Positions 1 to 12,205 of a DNA stretch of 64,000 nucleotides are shown one piece after another. The first letter of the stretch is position 1. Each line of letters opens with the position of its first letter. Position numbers and translations under genes: made by a program. The notes under the pieces were generated by a model. It ran no database searches. It saw only the letters and a program-made list of their open reading frames with translations, and was not told the DNA's origin. Where the stretch lies: positions 9,056,545 to 9,120,544 of the forward strand of contig NC_088790.1 in NCBI RefSeq assembly GCF_949628265.1, read 5' to 3'. The stretch comes from Cloeon dipterum (taxonomy: Eukaryota > Arthropoda > Insecta > Ephemeroptera > Baetidae).

Positions 1-3000
1 GCTCAGCCAGACTGGAAATTGCAAGCAAGACTTACATGTAAAACAGCTAAAAAGATTCATGGGTTGATATTAAAATATACTACTTTACGAGGTAATTGAT
101 TGCATGGTAGAATAAAATACCACGTTAAGAGAGCAGAGGTAGGAGGAACACAATATGAGAAGATTTTTGGATGATTACTTCTCACGAGTGGTCCCAAGGG
201 TGCAGTCTCCAAGATGTGTTTCAAAGCGGTGTGTGTTACAATGTTGCCTTGAACATTTCACCCGAGTAAAAGAGTCTCGCAACACACATACGTCTAGTCC
301 TCTTGTGTTTTTTGGTGCCGTCCGTCGTGTGCGGGAAAAAGAGAGAATGCACAAAGAGGGATTATGAGGCTTTTCCTCCTTCAAGGATAACACCAATCCA
401 GAAACGGAGCGCGTGCTTTTTGTCTGCGTCCTTTTGTTACAGAGCGCTCGGCGAAGAGCGAAGAAGCCCGTCGTCGATAGCAGCCTCCATTATTAATGAA
501 ATGAGGCCGAAACGCGGTGTATTTAACACAATACTTGGCATCCTTTGTAGAAAATCCCAGCATTGAATTACAAACCTGGATTGACAGTGACTTAAGGTAA
601 ATATTTTTCCGATTAATGTTTAGGCCATTCTGCCCAGAGAAAAATTATAGAGCTAGAACTTAAGATCGTTACGTAAGAAAACTTTTAAACTTTGGTCGAT
701 TTCATGCTGAGAAGAGGAAAAAATATCGGTCTTGCACTTGCCAGCTCGTAATTTCTTGCTGTTTTGCAAAATTACATTGGCAAAGTCTAGCAGCAAAAAG
801 TTTGCGTGTCCAATTATTGTAAGAGCTGGTGCGATAAAATGACGAATGCGGCTCAATTATGTTAATGGCGGTGGTAAATCCTAATTTGGCGCGTGGTGGA
901 ACGGGCGGACAAGATAAATGCCTCGTGCTTGCAAAAAGCTGGGCCAGTTTTCGACTGCACGGCTGCCCGGCGGCGGCGGCGAAGCAGGGTCTTATCATTT
1001 GTTAGTGTCTGGACGCGCGGCAGGTCAACCCTCGGTTGACGGCCTGTCAGCTCCGCCGAGTTGATTATTAAAATCAGCCTCCGATCGGCTACGCGTATCA
1101 ATTGCGAAGCTACTTGACTGGAACCAACCGTCAGCCTTATGCAGGGGCCGTGTATGAAAAAATACACCTGCTTAAAATAAAAAAGATATTTAGAATAAAT
1201 TAAAATACTTATTGTAACGAACATATCATCATATTAAGAATAAGAATATGAGCATAAAAATTATTTACCCTCCTTCTATAAGTTTTAAAGTTATCAAAAT
1301 TTAGAAAATGAAGCATAAAAAAGTCTACAGACAAAACACAGCATTAATCATTTTCGGATGGCATAGAAAATTTGGGACTAATTGCAACTGACCGACGGCT
1401 GACGAAAGTCTAACTGGGCACGTTTAGCACATCCCTTTTCGGTGTGCGTTGGGGCGAAACGAGAGTCTAGTTCATTAGGGTGAAACTGCGCCCGTCAGAG
1501 CCGACTAATCAGCCGGCAAATTAGACCACGTTGCGAAAAGACGCCGCAGCAGGTGCTGCTCGCCAGAAATTCACGTAATTGGTGCAGTTTTTCGGCTAGA
1601 ATCGTCTCTTTTAACGTTGCAGCCAACAATCTCAAGCTCTATATCTTGAGGGAGAAAATTCTCGGCAGTCAAAATGTGTACCACCCACTGCAATTTTGAG
1701 AGTTGTTTACTTTGCGAAAGGAAGTATTACATTCATCCAGAAATTCGATGAAATGCTTAGGTCTAGCCGTCTCTTGTTTGAAGAATCTTTATTAAAATAG
1801 CCGCATTGCCTTAAAATGTCTAACAAACTTCCCGGCCCTAGTCGTGACTCTCTTTACGGGGAATTTCAAATAGCTCGGATAAAGTCATGCGAGATTCCAG
1901 ACGGGCAAGTTTGCTCCTTAAAAAGTTTGTTTTGCAGCGCAGCGGGTCCAATTGCACTATGATTCGCCAAGTTGCTGTAAACACGTTCATTTTTTGTGCA
2001 CTCTTTGTGAGCAGGTGAGAGCATTCTTCCGCACAGGTGCGTGAAAGGAGTCGGCAGGCAGAAAGAAAAAGAAGGAAACGAACACAGCACCTGTGAGACG
2101 GACACTCGATTTACTCGCAAATTTCAATGAACTTTCGCGTTGCCATGAAACATTCATGATCGAGAAAGAGAGCAGCTCCAAGTTTATCGCGTTGGATGCA
2201 ACCCACTCACTTACTTGTCTTTTATTTCATGATGCCATTGATTCTCTCTCGCCTTTATCGAGATAGGAAAGCAATCAACTGGCCGCGCTCGGATAAGTAG
2301 TATCTTCGTAGCAAAACATTATTCTGCCTTTGCTGCTATGCTTGAATTTTAATGTGTCCTCACATAGGGAAAGATTTCTTCAAATTAAAATTGTGTCAAG
2401 TAATTTGGAGGCAAATACTGACCATAAAACTCGGTTGATCGACTACTTACATCACATATATATAGGTTTCAAAAGATAAAAATAAAATTATATCCTGATC
2501 ACTTGAGCAATTAATGAGATTGTAAAATAATCTGTACTCCTAATTGCTAACGTTTTTTTAATCTCAACGTGTTTCGGCTCCGAATGATGCATTCATGAGA
2601 TTCATATGTATTTTTCATAAGTGAATAACAAGGAATGGAAAAATAAAACCACATGCACGATCTCGTATGTATACTGTACAGCAGGGTATACAGAGGATAC
2701 GTCAATGTATTTAGATCTTAGTTACATACTCGATTGTTGGTTCATTGTAGAATTTTCTTTTATATCCTCATCTACACTATAAGTCAAATTTCGACAGTCA
2801 GATCTAACAATCGAGCTAAGGGAATGTCAATTCCTGTGTCTAAGGATGGTGTCTACTATCCTTACCTGTGTCTGCTTTCCTCACTGCAACTGTTTCGGCC
2901 CCGCAGACCTCATCAACAGTACCTACATAATAAAAAAATGCATTCTACAGAATTAGCTGCAGATAATTTTATTTCAGCAATAGTTGGAAACATCCGCCTG

Positions 3001-5175
3001 CACTCATTTCTGTCTCTGAGTGTAAAAGATGTTACGCGCGTAACATTTAAAAGATAATCGCATTATTTTTAGCATTTTTAGGATAGAAAAAAACACCTTA
3101 AATCTTAATTCTATTGATTTTACAAAAGCTACTCCCACAAGCAAATAAATAAAAACGTTACTAACGTGGGCAAGTCAAGAACTTACTAATAATAGCTGAC
3201 AATTTTAAAATCTCATAGCAAACACAAAATATTCTGAACTAACCGCATGCGAGATGCAGCGGAAAGTGGTGCGGGCTGGAAGCCAGTAAGCGAGAGAGAG
3301 CCAGGCCTGATGCTATATTCTAAAGGCGGTGGAATGGGCCGTGGCAGATAGTCTCTCCGTAATGGATGGTTTTCGCACTTCACACGCTGCTCTTAATTGT
3401 ACACGGTAATGATAGACCGTGCACTTTGCAAAAGTGCCGACCGGAAAGAGCAATTCTGGCGAGAACTTAAATGAGCAAACATTTGCAAATATACATTTTT
3501 ATCATTATGCAAGATCATAGGCCTCTCCGCCACAATTTTTAACCTATTTTAAATCTCCCACTAATAATGGAAACCGCTTGACCGATTCTCATTGTCAGCG
3601 TTAAATTGCGAGGTTTTAATTTGTGTGGCAAATGGATTGGCTTTATTTGTGACGACAATGATAATGAATCAATCTGGCACGAGTGCCACCACTAACAAAG
3701 TAATTATAGGCGTGCATTTTTCCGCGCGCACACCATTAGAGGGAGTGTGAGAGGGAGAATAGCGTAATGTGATTAACGAGCTAATTGAAATGGTAGCGCG
3801 CTGTTTGTTTATTAATTCGTTGGCTGCCAACTAAACAAAGCTGATACATACACGGGTCTGATACACACAGATTATTACTAATGCACTTTGTCCTGGCCTA
3901 ACGTACGTGAACGAGACAAAAGCGCCACTCTGATGTGTGTTTGTGATATTGCATGACGTTTGCATGTGATTCGATGCATGCTCTCGAGCGTGAAACGCGA
4001 AAACAACATTGTGCACGCTTGTGAATTGCACTCATTCTGCATTATTTGCAGCAGCGACGAGAGTTGCTTTGCCTCGATTTGCTTTGATGGTCCGTCCTGA
4101 CAGGGATACTGGCTCCATAAAATCATCTGTACATATACAATTGCTTGTAATAGCGTCTGCATGCCGTTGTGACGGTGTTGTCTCCATTGACGAGTCAAAA
4201 AGTGCAGCAGTGGAGGGTATGTCACTTAGTACTTCACGGATGAGTCTGACGCCAAGTCTGATTGTTTGAGCAGAGCTATTCGTGCGTGCCCGATAAAATT
4301 TAGTTATTAAATTCTGTTTGAAAGTTAATTTTATTCTTTAATTCCACTCAATACTTTAGCTCATTGTTGTTCATACAGAGTGCATAAATTAATTTACCGC
4401 GCACACGGCGTTTTCTGCTTCATTAGTGGCATGCCTCTTCTCCTCCAACGGCGGCATCAACTCAATCATTCGGCTGGCGCAATTGTTGTTGTGTGTCGCC
4501 TTGAGAAATTGCTGAGACGCTTATGAATAACGTGACTTACGAGCTGGCATATTATATTATTGCTGCTGCGAGACGTGCCACGCAGCAGATGAGAAACGTC
4601 GTCTCTCTCTCTCTCTCGCCTTCTGCTACGCGCAAATATGAATTCAAGCCGCTTTTCTTCTGTCTCTCTACAAAATAAAATATTTATTCCCTCGCAGGAA
4701 ATTTGCTCTTGTAAGCCCACTCTCCCCAATAACGCCTCGAAATAACGAGCGGATAAAAACTTAAATTTTGATAATTGAGTGCGGGCTTATCGATGCTAAA
4801 AATAGAAATAAGCCGAGGAAAAAATCTACAAGTAATATTTTTAGTGTTTTTCTCGCATAAAATGCATCGAAATAATATATCTTCCGTGAGATCGATTTGT
4901 TTACGACAAATTTAGAAGCGTGGAATTCATGCAATCAAAGAAAATCACGAGAATCATCAGCAGTTAGACGAATTCAACAAAATGACGCACATGCTGATAT
5001 AAAATCCGTTCGATGTGTTCATAATTGAAGTCAAATGACAAAGTTGCTTAATAAAAAAATATATACGACCAACTCACAATCAGTTCTGATATGGTCTTTA
5101 TAATAATAAATGTGGTTTGTTGAATTGACTCGAATTCTCAAAGAGCTCAACGGGCTGGGAGGCGCACTAGCGCCA

Positions 5176-5262
5176 ACTCGCCACTTGCTGGTTTCCGCAC
5201 TTTTCCAGCGGCTTTAGGGGCAAATGTCTGGCGTTTCAGTCAAAGACCTCGGTGCGGGGAGG
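5176..5262. repeat. Diverged dispersed repeat, copy 1
   Basis: The first 34 bases (starting ACTCGCCACTTGCTGG) match 8228-8259 at most positions. About 40 bases later a second block around ACCTCGGTGC (near 5231-5252) also matches, in the same order and orientation and at nearly the same spacing. Two colinear blocks suggest an old shared repeat rather than chance. I do not recognise the family. Confidence 0.35.
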
Positions 5263-6364
5263 CGAAAAGATGGCCAGATTGGGCCCAAGCTTCTCTGCGG
5301 CCACTTGGGCCCCATTCTATCCGCTCAAGCAGCGGTGTTATTGGGTGAGCTCATTGCCCACGGGAAGTACTGCATGGAGTTGGTTAAAAAAAGCAGAGCG
5401 CGTCAGAAATAAAAATGCAAAAACCTTTGAGATATCTTCAACACATTTCCAAAGAACTAGTTAGGTTGGTAAATTCCCTCAATGAACCAATAAGAGCAAA
5501 TATTAACATTAGCAACGTTTAAAATTGCGTTTTTAAAAGCCTTCCAAAATGTGCAATCCTCATACAAAATTTACGGGCATTGCGAAGGTGGGACAAATAT
5601 ATCCAACGAGGCAAACTCGCAAAGATTGGCTCTCTCTCGAACAAAAGCGGTTCATTGTTGTTTCACGGGACGAATTTTTACGTCAACAGAAAGGAAGAAA
5701 AAGGCAGACAAGACGAGTGAAGGACCGGCTAAAAGGCCGGATTTCCCGAGCCCTGCTAAGTGGCTAGACGAGGGACCAAGGAAGGGCGGCCCCGAACACG
5801 CACCACGCGCACTCTCCCATGAATTAACGCGGGCCAGCACCCTGCATTTACAACTAAATTTACTGTCGGGTCTTTCCTGAAAATTATTTATCCTATCTCA
5901 CTTTAAATCTGAAAATATGTTTGCAAATTCTTTACGAAAAATAAATGAATAATAATATCATTCATAGTAGATAATTAATCAAATGACAGCTCAACGTTTA
6001 AACTATATGCTATGCAATTGTAGTACACATAATTTGATGCAACTCTCAGAGCAATTGTTTTTCTAGACATATTTTTTAATTGAGTATTTTCACAACACTC
6101 CTCCGCAAAATTTTACATTTCACGTTTTTTCATTTAATGACAAATATATCTCTGGTTAGACAACATAGAGAGACAGGCATATCGAGTGAAAGTATGCCTA
6201 AATCTTGAAAATAAAATGTTACCGCGCCACACAGTTAAAATGTAATATATAAATGAAAAATCTCGATAATTCTATTCATCTTAAGCATTCGTATTTTTGA
6301 TTTAAAATATATATTATCGTGTCGAATCAACTTTTCCATTTAGGAAAGAAGCAAAGCATTGAAA

Positions 6365-6610
6365 TCAGCTAAGGGTGCAACCTGGCGGTGGGGTTGCGAA
6401 GCGGGGGTGGTTGGTGGGCACGGCGTGGCGCCATCTGCGGAGGCAGCAGCAGCAGCTTGCGGTCACAGATGGCGCGGGCGGCCGGTGCAGTGGCCGGGGG
6501 CTGCGGCATGCAGCAGTCGCCCCGGGGGTAGGTCAGTTCATCGGCAATGCCGAGGGGGTTGTTTGCCGTTTGCCGCCGCCGCCTCCGCCGCTGGTGGCAC
6601 GCTCTAAGGC
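6365..6610. other. GC-rich patch with inverted AGATGGCGC motifs
   Basis: About 245 bases of CpG-rich, CAG-rich sequence stand out from AT-rich flanks. AGATGGCGC occurs on the minus strand at 6428-6436 and on the plus strand at 6467-6475, so the two copies face away from each other. A donor-like GTAGGT lies near 6527. The open frame across it looks like low-complexity GC-rich sequence, not a protein family. It could be a regulatory element, an insulator or an untranslated exon. Nothing here decides between these. Confidence 0.35.
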
Positions 6611-6831
6611 GGATTCGTGTAATCTAGTCTCTGTTTGCTCGGACCAGACACACTTTCCAATATCTCAAGCAGTTTAATAATTTACAATTTTCAGCCTTCA
6701 GCTGCAGGATTACTTAAAAATCGTTCCCGGTACAAAATGAAAATATTTTAATCTTAAGATAATTGTTCATATTCTTATATACCAGTTATTTACGTAATAT
6801 GTTTTTTATGTACTTAAGTGCAGGGGAAGCG

Positions 6832-6842
6832 GGGTATAAATA
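6832..6842 (+). promoter_or_regulatory. Orphan TATA-box-like site
   Basis: GGGTATAAATA with G-rich flanks is a textbook TATA box. No recognisable gene begins downstream within the next few kilobases, so it may be fortuitous or may drive a non-coding transcript. Confidence 0.2.
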
Positions 6843-8227
6843 TGCAAGCCCCCAATTTTTTTCCGGAAGTTGCTTTAGAAGCTGTAGGGAAGGGGACCGT
6901 TTTTCATTTCACGCAAATTGCGCTTTTCAGACGTCTTGCTCTTTTGACATCCGCACTTTTCGTTAGCTCGACACTTTCCCTTGAAATGGCGACAGATTCA
7001 CTGTTGGCTCTCAAGTTTTGGAAGAGTTTAAAAGGCAAAAACAAACACATGCACGGTGGCGTTCTCGTCAGTCGCGGTCTTGAAGTTAATTAAATTCCCG
7101 CACCACGCATACGAAAACAAACACAAACTGCGCGCGCGTTGATGGAGGACAGGATCAAGTTCATAACGAAAATCTGGAGCTCGGCCTAATTACGGCTGCT
7201 TTTAATGAGGCCACCTACTTCTTTTCCCCGCTCATTTTTTTCTTCTGGTCAAAACAAAACACACACCTCGTGCAGTATAGGCAATCTGCAACGCTTTTGT
7301 GCCCGGCCGTTTGCCTATGCATTACTTGCAACAGGACGACATTTATCAACATCATTCTTTCCTAATTTTGTGCAAATTCTTCGCCATCAAATATTCCATT
7401 ATTAATTCAAAGGTTTGATGATATCTTACAACCATTCAATGGCTGTTTAATGTTCTGCTTGGTTTTTTAACATGGGACTCGTCTTGCGAGGTAATCTCAC
7501 ATTTTTAGTCTTTAAGCACGCATTCTTTTCTAAAGCTGAATGATTATATTTGGTTAGAAGCAGGTGAATCGACTGGACTTGGACATATCAATTTATAATT
7601 AAACACACGACTCTCAAAAAGTTTTCACCACTTGATGCCCGTCTCCTGAGACCACCACAGTTCGGCGGTTGCGGCTTAGTTAAGTGCAAGTTAACTACCC
7701 TCAACCAGATTAGTATCAACAACAGAAGACCCTGGAAATTCACTCCAAACGGTTTAATTCAAAGTTATAGCTTTGCATTACTCTGGCTTTTCATGTGAAT
7801 GGAACACTTGAGGGCACTTGTTAAGGACAGAAATCGATTTGTCAAGAAGACTTTAGTTGGCAGTCAATTTGCAGAATAGTGGAGGATTTAAAAATTTCTC
7901 TGCAGCTCACAATCAAATATATTTGCACTATCAAATAAATTAATTCCTCATTCTGAAATAGAGGTCTCCAAAATGTGTTGAAAATCAGGATCTGTATTGT
8001 ACTTTGCTGATTTCATTTAATAAATTGTGGAGTCATTTTACCCGCTGCTGATCCACAACAAACATATTATAACCAAGTTGTCGGCTCATATGCTTTGCCT
8101 TCACTTGCAATGTAAGAATCCAAACGATGTTTGTGGGTTGAGTATGGGCTGATTTGAGCCTACATTTGACTCTCTTGATGGCAATGACGATTCCGTTCAG
8201 ATTTGGGAGGGTTGCGAAAGCTTTCCG

Positions 8228-8318
8228 ACTCGCTACTTGCTGGTTTGCACCTTTCCAGCCTACGAGGATGAATCTCGAGAGAGTCTAGCATTTTGATAAA
8301 ATACCTCGGTGCAGTGGT
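8228..8318. repeat. Diverged dispersed repeat, copy 2
   Basis: This is the partner of the copy at 5176-5262, with the same two blocks in the same order. Just after the second block the bases GGTGCAGTGGTTAG (about 8309-8322) resemble the A box of a tRNA promoter, as found in tRNA-derived SINEs. I could not find a convincing B box or a tRNA fold, so a SINE origin is only a suggestion. Confidence 0.35.
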
Positions 8319-11300
8319 TAGTAACAAGAGCTGTATTCCTGTTCTGGACTGCATGGGCTTTCTCCCAAGAGGCTCGTCAGGCTATGTTGTTTGTTCGCGA
8401 TGTAATTGGGACGTGGAGTTTTCACGAGTTGTTCACTATCAGAGGGTTGTGCATCTTGAAAAAGGTGAAACTATCAAAATGAAATAATGAATTTATATTT
8501 GCGAGATCAATAGTTTGATCGCAATTCAAAACAGTAATTTAGTGCACTTTAAGTGACTAAGTTTGTTTTTATAGATTAATAGCGGAAGCAGTGGCAAGCA
8601 CGTCTTTTGGACACGTATCTACGTGTGGGTAAAGCTAATTTCCTTTTCTGGTCAACCCCACTCGGGAGTGACAGAAAAACTTATCGGGGACACTTTAAAA
8701 AGCTGGTTCCGACCATTTTCTTATTATTTTAAAGGAAAGCGAGAGAGGAGAATTGTAACATCCCGTCATCCTTAAATAAACTCGTGCGAAAATTTTAATT
8801 GATTTCATATATTTGGATTTGGGAGGGCCATTTTTAAATTGAAAAAACAAGATTTTGTCGTTGGAACTCTTTTCGTTTGAGCTCTGAGATGAGAGCAGAC
8901 GGGGCCTTTTCATTAACCAATGATCCAGAACTTTTTGCAGATAGTAGTAAATGGTATGAATTACGTTTTGATGTTAAGTACTGCCGATGAGGCCTGCGGG
9001 ACTCAGAAAAGTGTGTCTTTGCAATTCACTCACTTTGAGCCACCCATTCTCTTTTTAAACAATCGGGGTAAACTTTGCGCAGTGATTTTTAAGATTAAAA
9101 TTCACCGTTTCCCGTTTTTGCATATCGTTTAGTCAGATATGACTCAATTATTTCACTTTATTAGTTTATTATTCTAATAAATAAAACTCAACCCCCCCCC
9201 CAATTTGCAGATCTGAGATGAAGAAGGAAGGGAAAAGTAATCTCAAGATGCAAGAGTGAAATTCCTTATCAAAACTGCCGAGAATTTGATCTTCGAGAGA
9301 GAGAGAGGAAAGGGCTAGGGTGCGAAATTGCGCTTTTATCGCAGGTCCAGCTGAAAATTAACCGCACATTCGACGCTCCCTGGAGCCTTGGAGCGGATTA
9401 ATGCGAGCCGGAGCGAAATCTATTTGCGGGAGGAGTTGATGCCGCCCGCGCGCGGGTGGGCAGGCGGGCGTGTGCAGTCTGTTCTGCATCGAGACCTTGG
9501 CCTTTCGCTCCGCTATAATCGCGTTAATACCCACCACATCGAAACAAAAAGCAGCACACTTTCGCGTTCGTCCTGCGCGCCGTACGGCAGTCTGCACGGG
9601 CGAAATAATGAGCCTTGACACCTGTTATCGCCCGCTCCTCATGCTGGCGAAAATCGCGAACCCACACCGACTGCAGAATGAAACCGGAGCCTTATCTCTC
9701 TTTTCGCGTGCGTGTAAAACACAAATTTCTAAATGTTTGTACAGTTAATTACCGCTGTGTTCCGCAAGCATTATTCAATCAGCAATCGCGTTGAAAAATA
9801 CATATATGCATTATATCGACCCAAATCCAAGCTGCATGATTTGGAAATAAAATATATATCAGCTGCAATTTAATAATTTGCAACCGATTGTCAATTATTT
9901 GTTTCTCAATGTTCTGTCCAAATCATGATTATAATTGCATCATAAAAAATAAAAATAGATTCGAAGAAACCGTTTTTCCAGTAGTCTTTGCGGTGAATCC
10001 GCTTGATCGAAAATTGAGTCAAATAGGTCTTATCATAACCATTTCGATTTTTTCGATTTTCGGGATATGTCCAATTTTACAAAATTTATAAAATATTTCA
10101 GAAACTGTACACCCCTTTCTATACCTCTAATTTTTTAATTCCTGTGAATAATTGATCATATTAGCAAGAGGAAATTCAGTAAATGTGTTTCAGTTTGACA
10201 GCTATCACCAATGATTTTTGATGTAAATGATGATTTTTTTATTTCTCATGGGAACGTGTGAATTAATGACCGGATATCGGAACAGCGGAACACACTGAAA
10301 TTTACCGTTACAGTGCATTTGTGAAATTTACCTTCTGTATTTAGCAAATAATGAGAATAATTAAAATCAATAACTCGTGAATTTAAATTCCAAACGCATT
10401 TGAACTGTTAAGCAAAACATCGGTTTCAAATTACGCGTGCCAATTTCAAGCCGCGACCCTACCCCATGCCAATACAATGGTTCGTCGGTGAACGTATATC
10501 AACGCTAATTAATTCCTCTCTCTCTACATGGCAAATCGCTTTTCGTGTTGCGTAGCGAACAATGCGTGACCGATATAGCAAACTGCTGGAGCATTACCCC
10601 TGCAAGCGATTCAGCGGAAAACGGGATTAATTTCGAACGGGTCCTATTAATTCGAGCAAACGGAGCATTGGGGTGGACAATCGGCTCTTGTCGCGGGCGT
10701 GGGTCATACACTTGACGTCACGAAACAAATAGCCGACGATGCCACGTGCTTCCTCGTCGCACCGGCCGCAGACACATGGCTGCTGCTCAAAATCAACAGC
10801 GGCTGCTGCGACGCAAGGACAGGGTCGCGACGTTTAACTGTCACAAGTCACAAGAGCAATAGCACAGAGCTGACATCTCTTTTTCTTCTACAAAAAACAT
10901 GTACATAAATAAAATAAAATTTAATATTCAGTTCGTGTTGTCTGGAGACTGTTACTTTAATTTTTTTTTGTTAGTCAAATCGAACAAAAAACTGTCACTG
11001 ACTAAAACTTGATGGAAAATAAATAATGCCATGTTTTCATCACCATCACCTAAGGGGGTGTTTGATCTAAGTTCTGCATTTCTGCAGCAAAAATAACAAA
11101 ATTACTCTATTTTTTTCATGCTGGCTGAGTATTTCTTATATCCAGAAATTTCCTTGTAATAATGGGTCAATAAAAACGAAAATGATTAAAATTGACAACC
11201 CATTTTCATTTTTTTACTATTTTGGTCTAAACGCGTGAGGAATATCTGAAACGTTTTCTTGTTTGATTTATCGATTTACCAGAATTCCATCAATAAAGGA

Positions 11301-12018
11301 ATGAGTAGGAGGCTGTATGAAAAAATCTAATATCACACATATATGAATTCATCCTTTTTTCCTCCAGGAAGTATTTATTTAAATAATTCGCTGGAAATCT
11401 CAGTTTGCCACGCTATTTTTGGAATGATGGCTTTCCTCATACTGAAAACCAGCACACACAAAGGGCCTTTGTGAGGAAAAACGGTGGACTATTTAGATTC
11501 CTCGCATAACGTACAATCGGGCGCGATGAAGGCTTATTATCTGAAATCAGAACGGCGTGTGAATATCAGATCAGTTGTATCTGGAGCGTAATGCATTTAG
11601 CCGAGCGCAAAGTACAGCACTGACTGGAGGCTGGCTCATTTGCAAAATCGGCCCTTCGCCGAGGTAAAGCGAAGTCTTGATTTCTGCTCGCGTGCGCCCC
11701 ATCGTAAAACGAGCAGTACTTTAATTCTCTTATATATCTCTTGTTGCCTGATGCTGCAGGCATTGCAATAGAATGAGAAGCAGCATGCACTTGGTACAAC
11801 GAGATACCTCAACACTTGACGCCGCACTCTCTGATTACGTTAATTCCATTTTCAAGCCACGTCTGCGAATCCGAATCAGGTCACGAACCACGCAACTTAA
11901 TTACTTCCCCAGATTTAGATTACGAACCGCAAAAGTTATCTTTTACTCAGAACCAAAGAAGCATCCTTCAAATGTGCTGCATTGCTCGAAACTTAATTGT
12001 AATGATAAACATGAAACA

Positions 12019-12034
12019 TGACCCCCACGGGTCA
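12019..12034. promoter_or_regulatory. Everted GGGTCA half-sites (nuclear-receptor-like)
   Basis: TGACCC and GGGTCA flank four bases, giving a perfect 6+4+6 inverted arrangement. AGGTCA/GGGTCA is the half-site of nuclear hormone receptors, and another AGGTCA lies at 12182-12187. Binding and function are inference only. Confidence 0.25.
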
Positions 12035-12156
12035 CACCTCTCTTTTCTAAAATACCTAGGAAAAGTTCAACTCTTTTGTTGTGGGTGACTCCTGATAGCG
12101 AGCAACCCGCGAAAATTTTGTATCCCACTGACATACCTTGAACGAATAACACGAAC

Positions 12157-12205
12157 GCACGAGCCTCATTTGAGGAAGCCCAGGTCAGAAGAGGACCGCT
12201 CGTGT
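12157..12205. other. Small three-way-junction-like inverted repeat
   Basis: GCACGAGC (12157-12164) can pair with GCTCGTGT (12198-12205), one pair being G-U. Inside lie CCTCATTTGAGG (12164-12175) and a GGTC/GACC stem (12183-12197). The layout is cloverleaf-like but too short for a tRNA and has no anticodon arm. It may be a structured RNA or a chance palindrome cluster. Confidence 0.2.
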
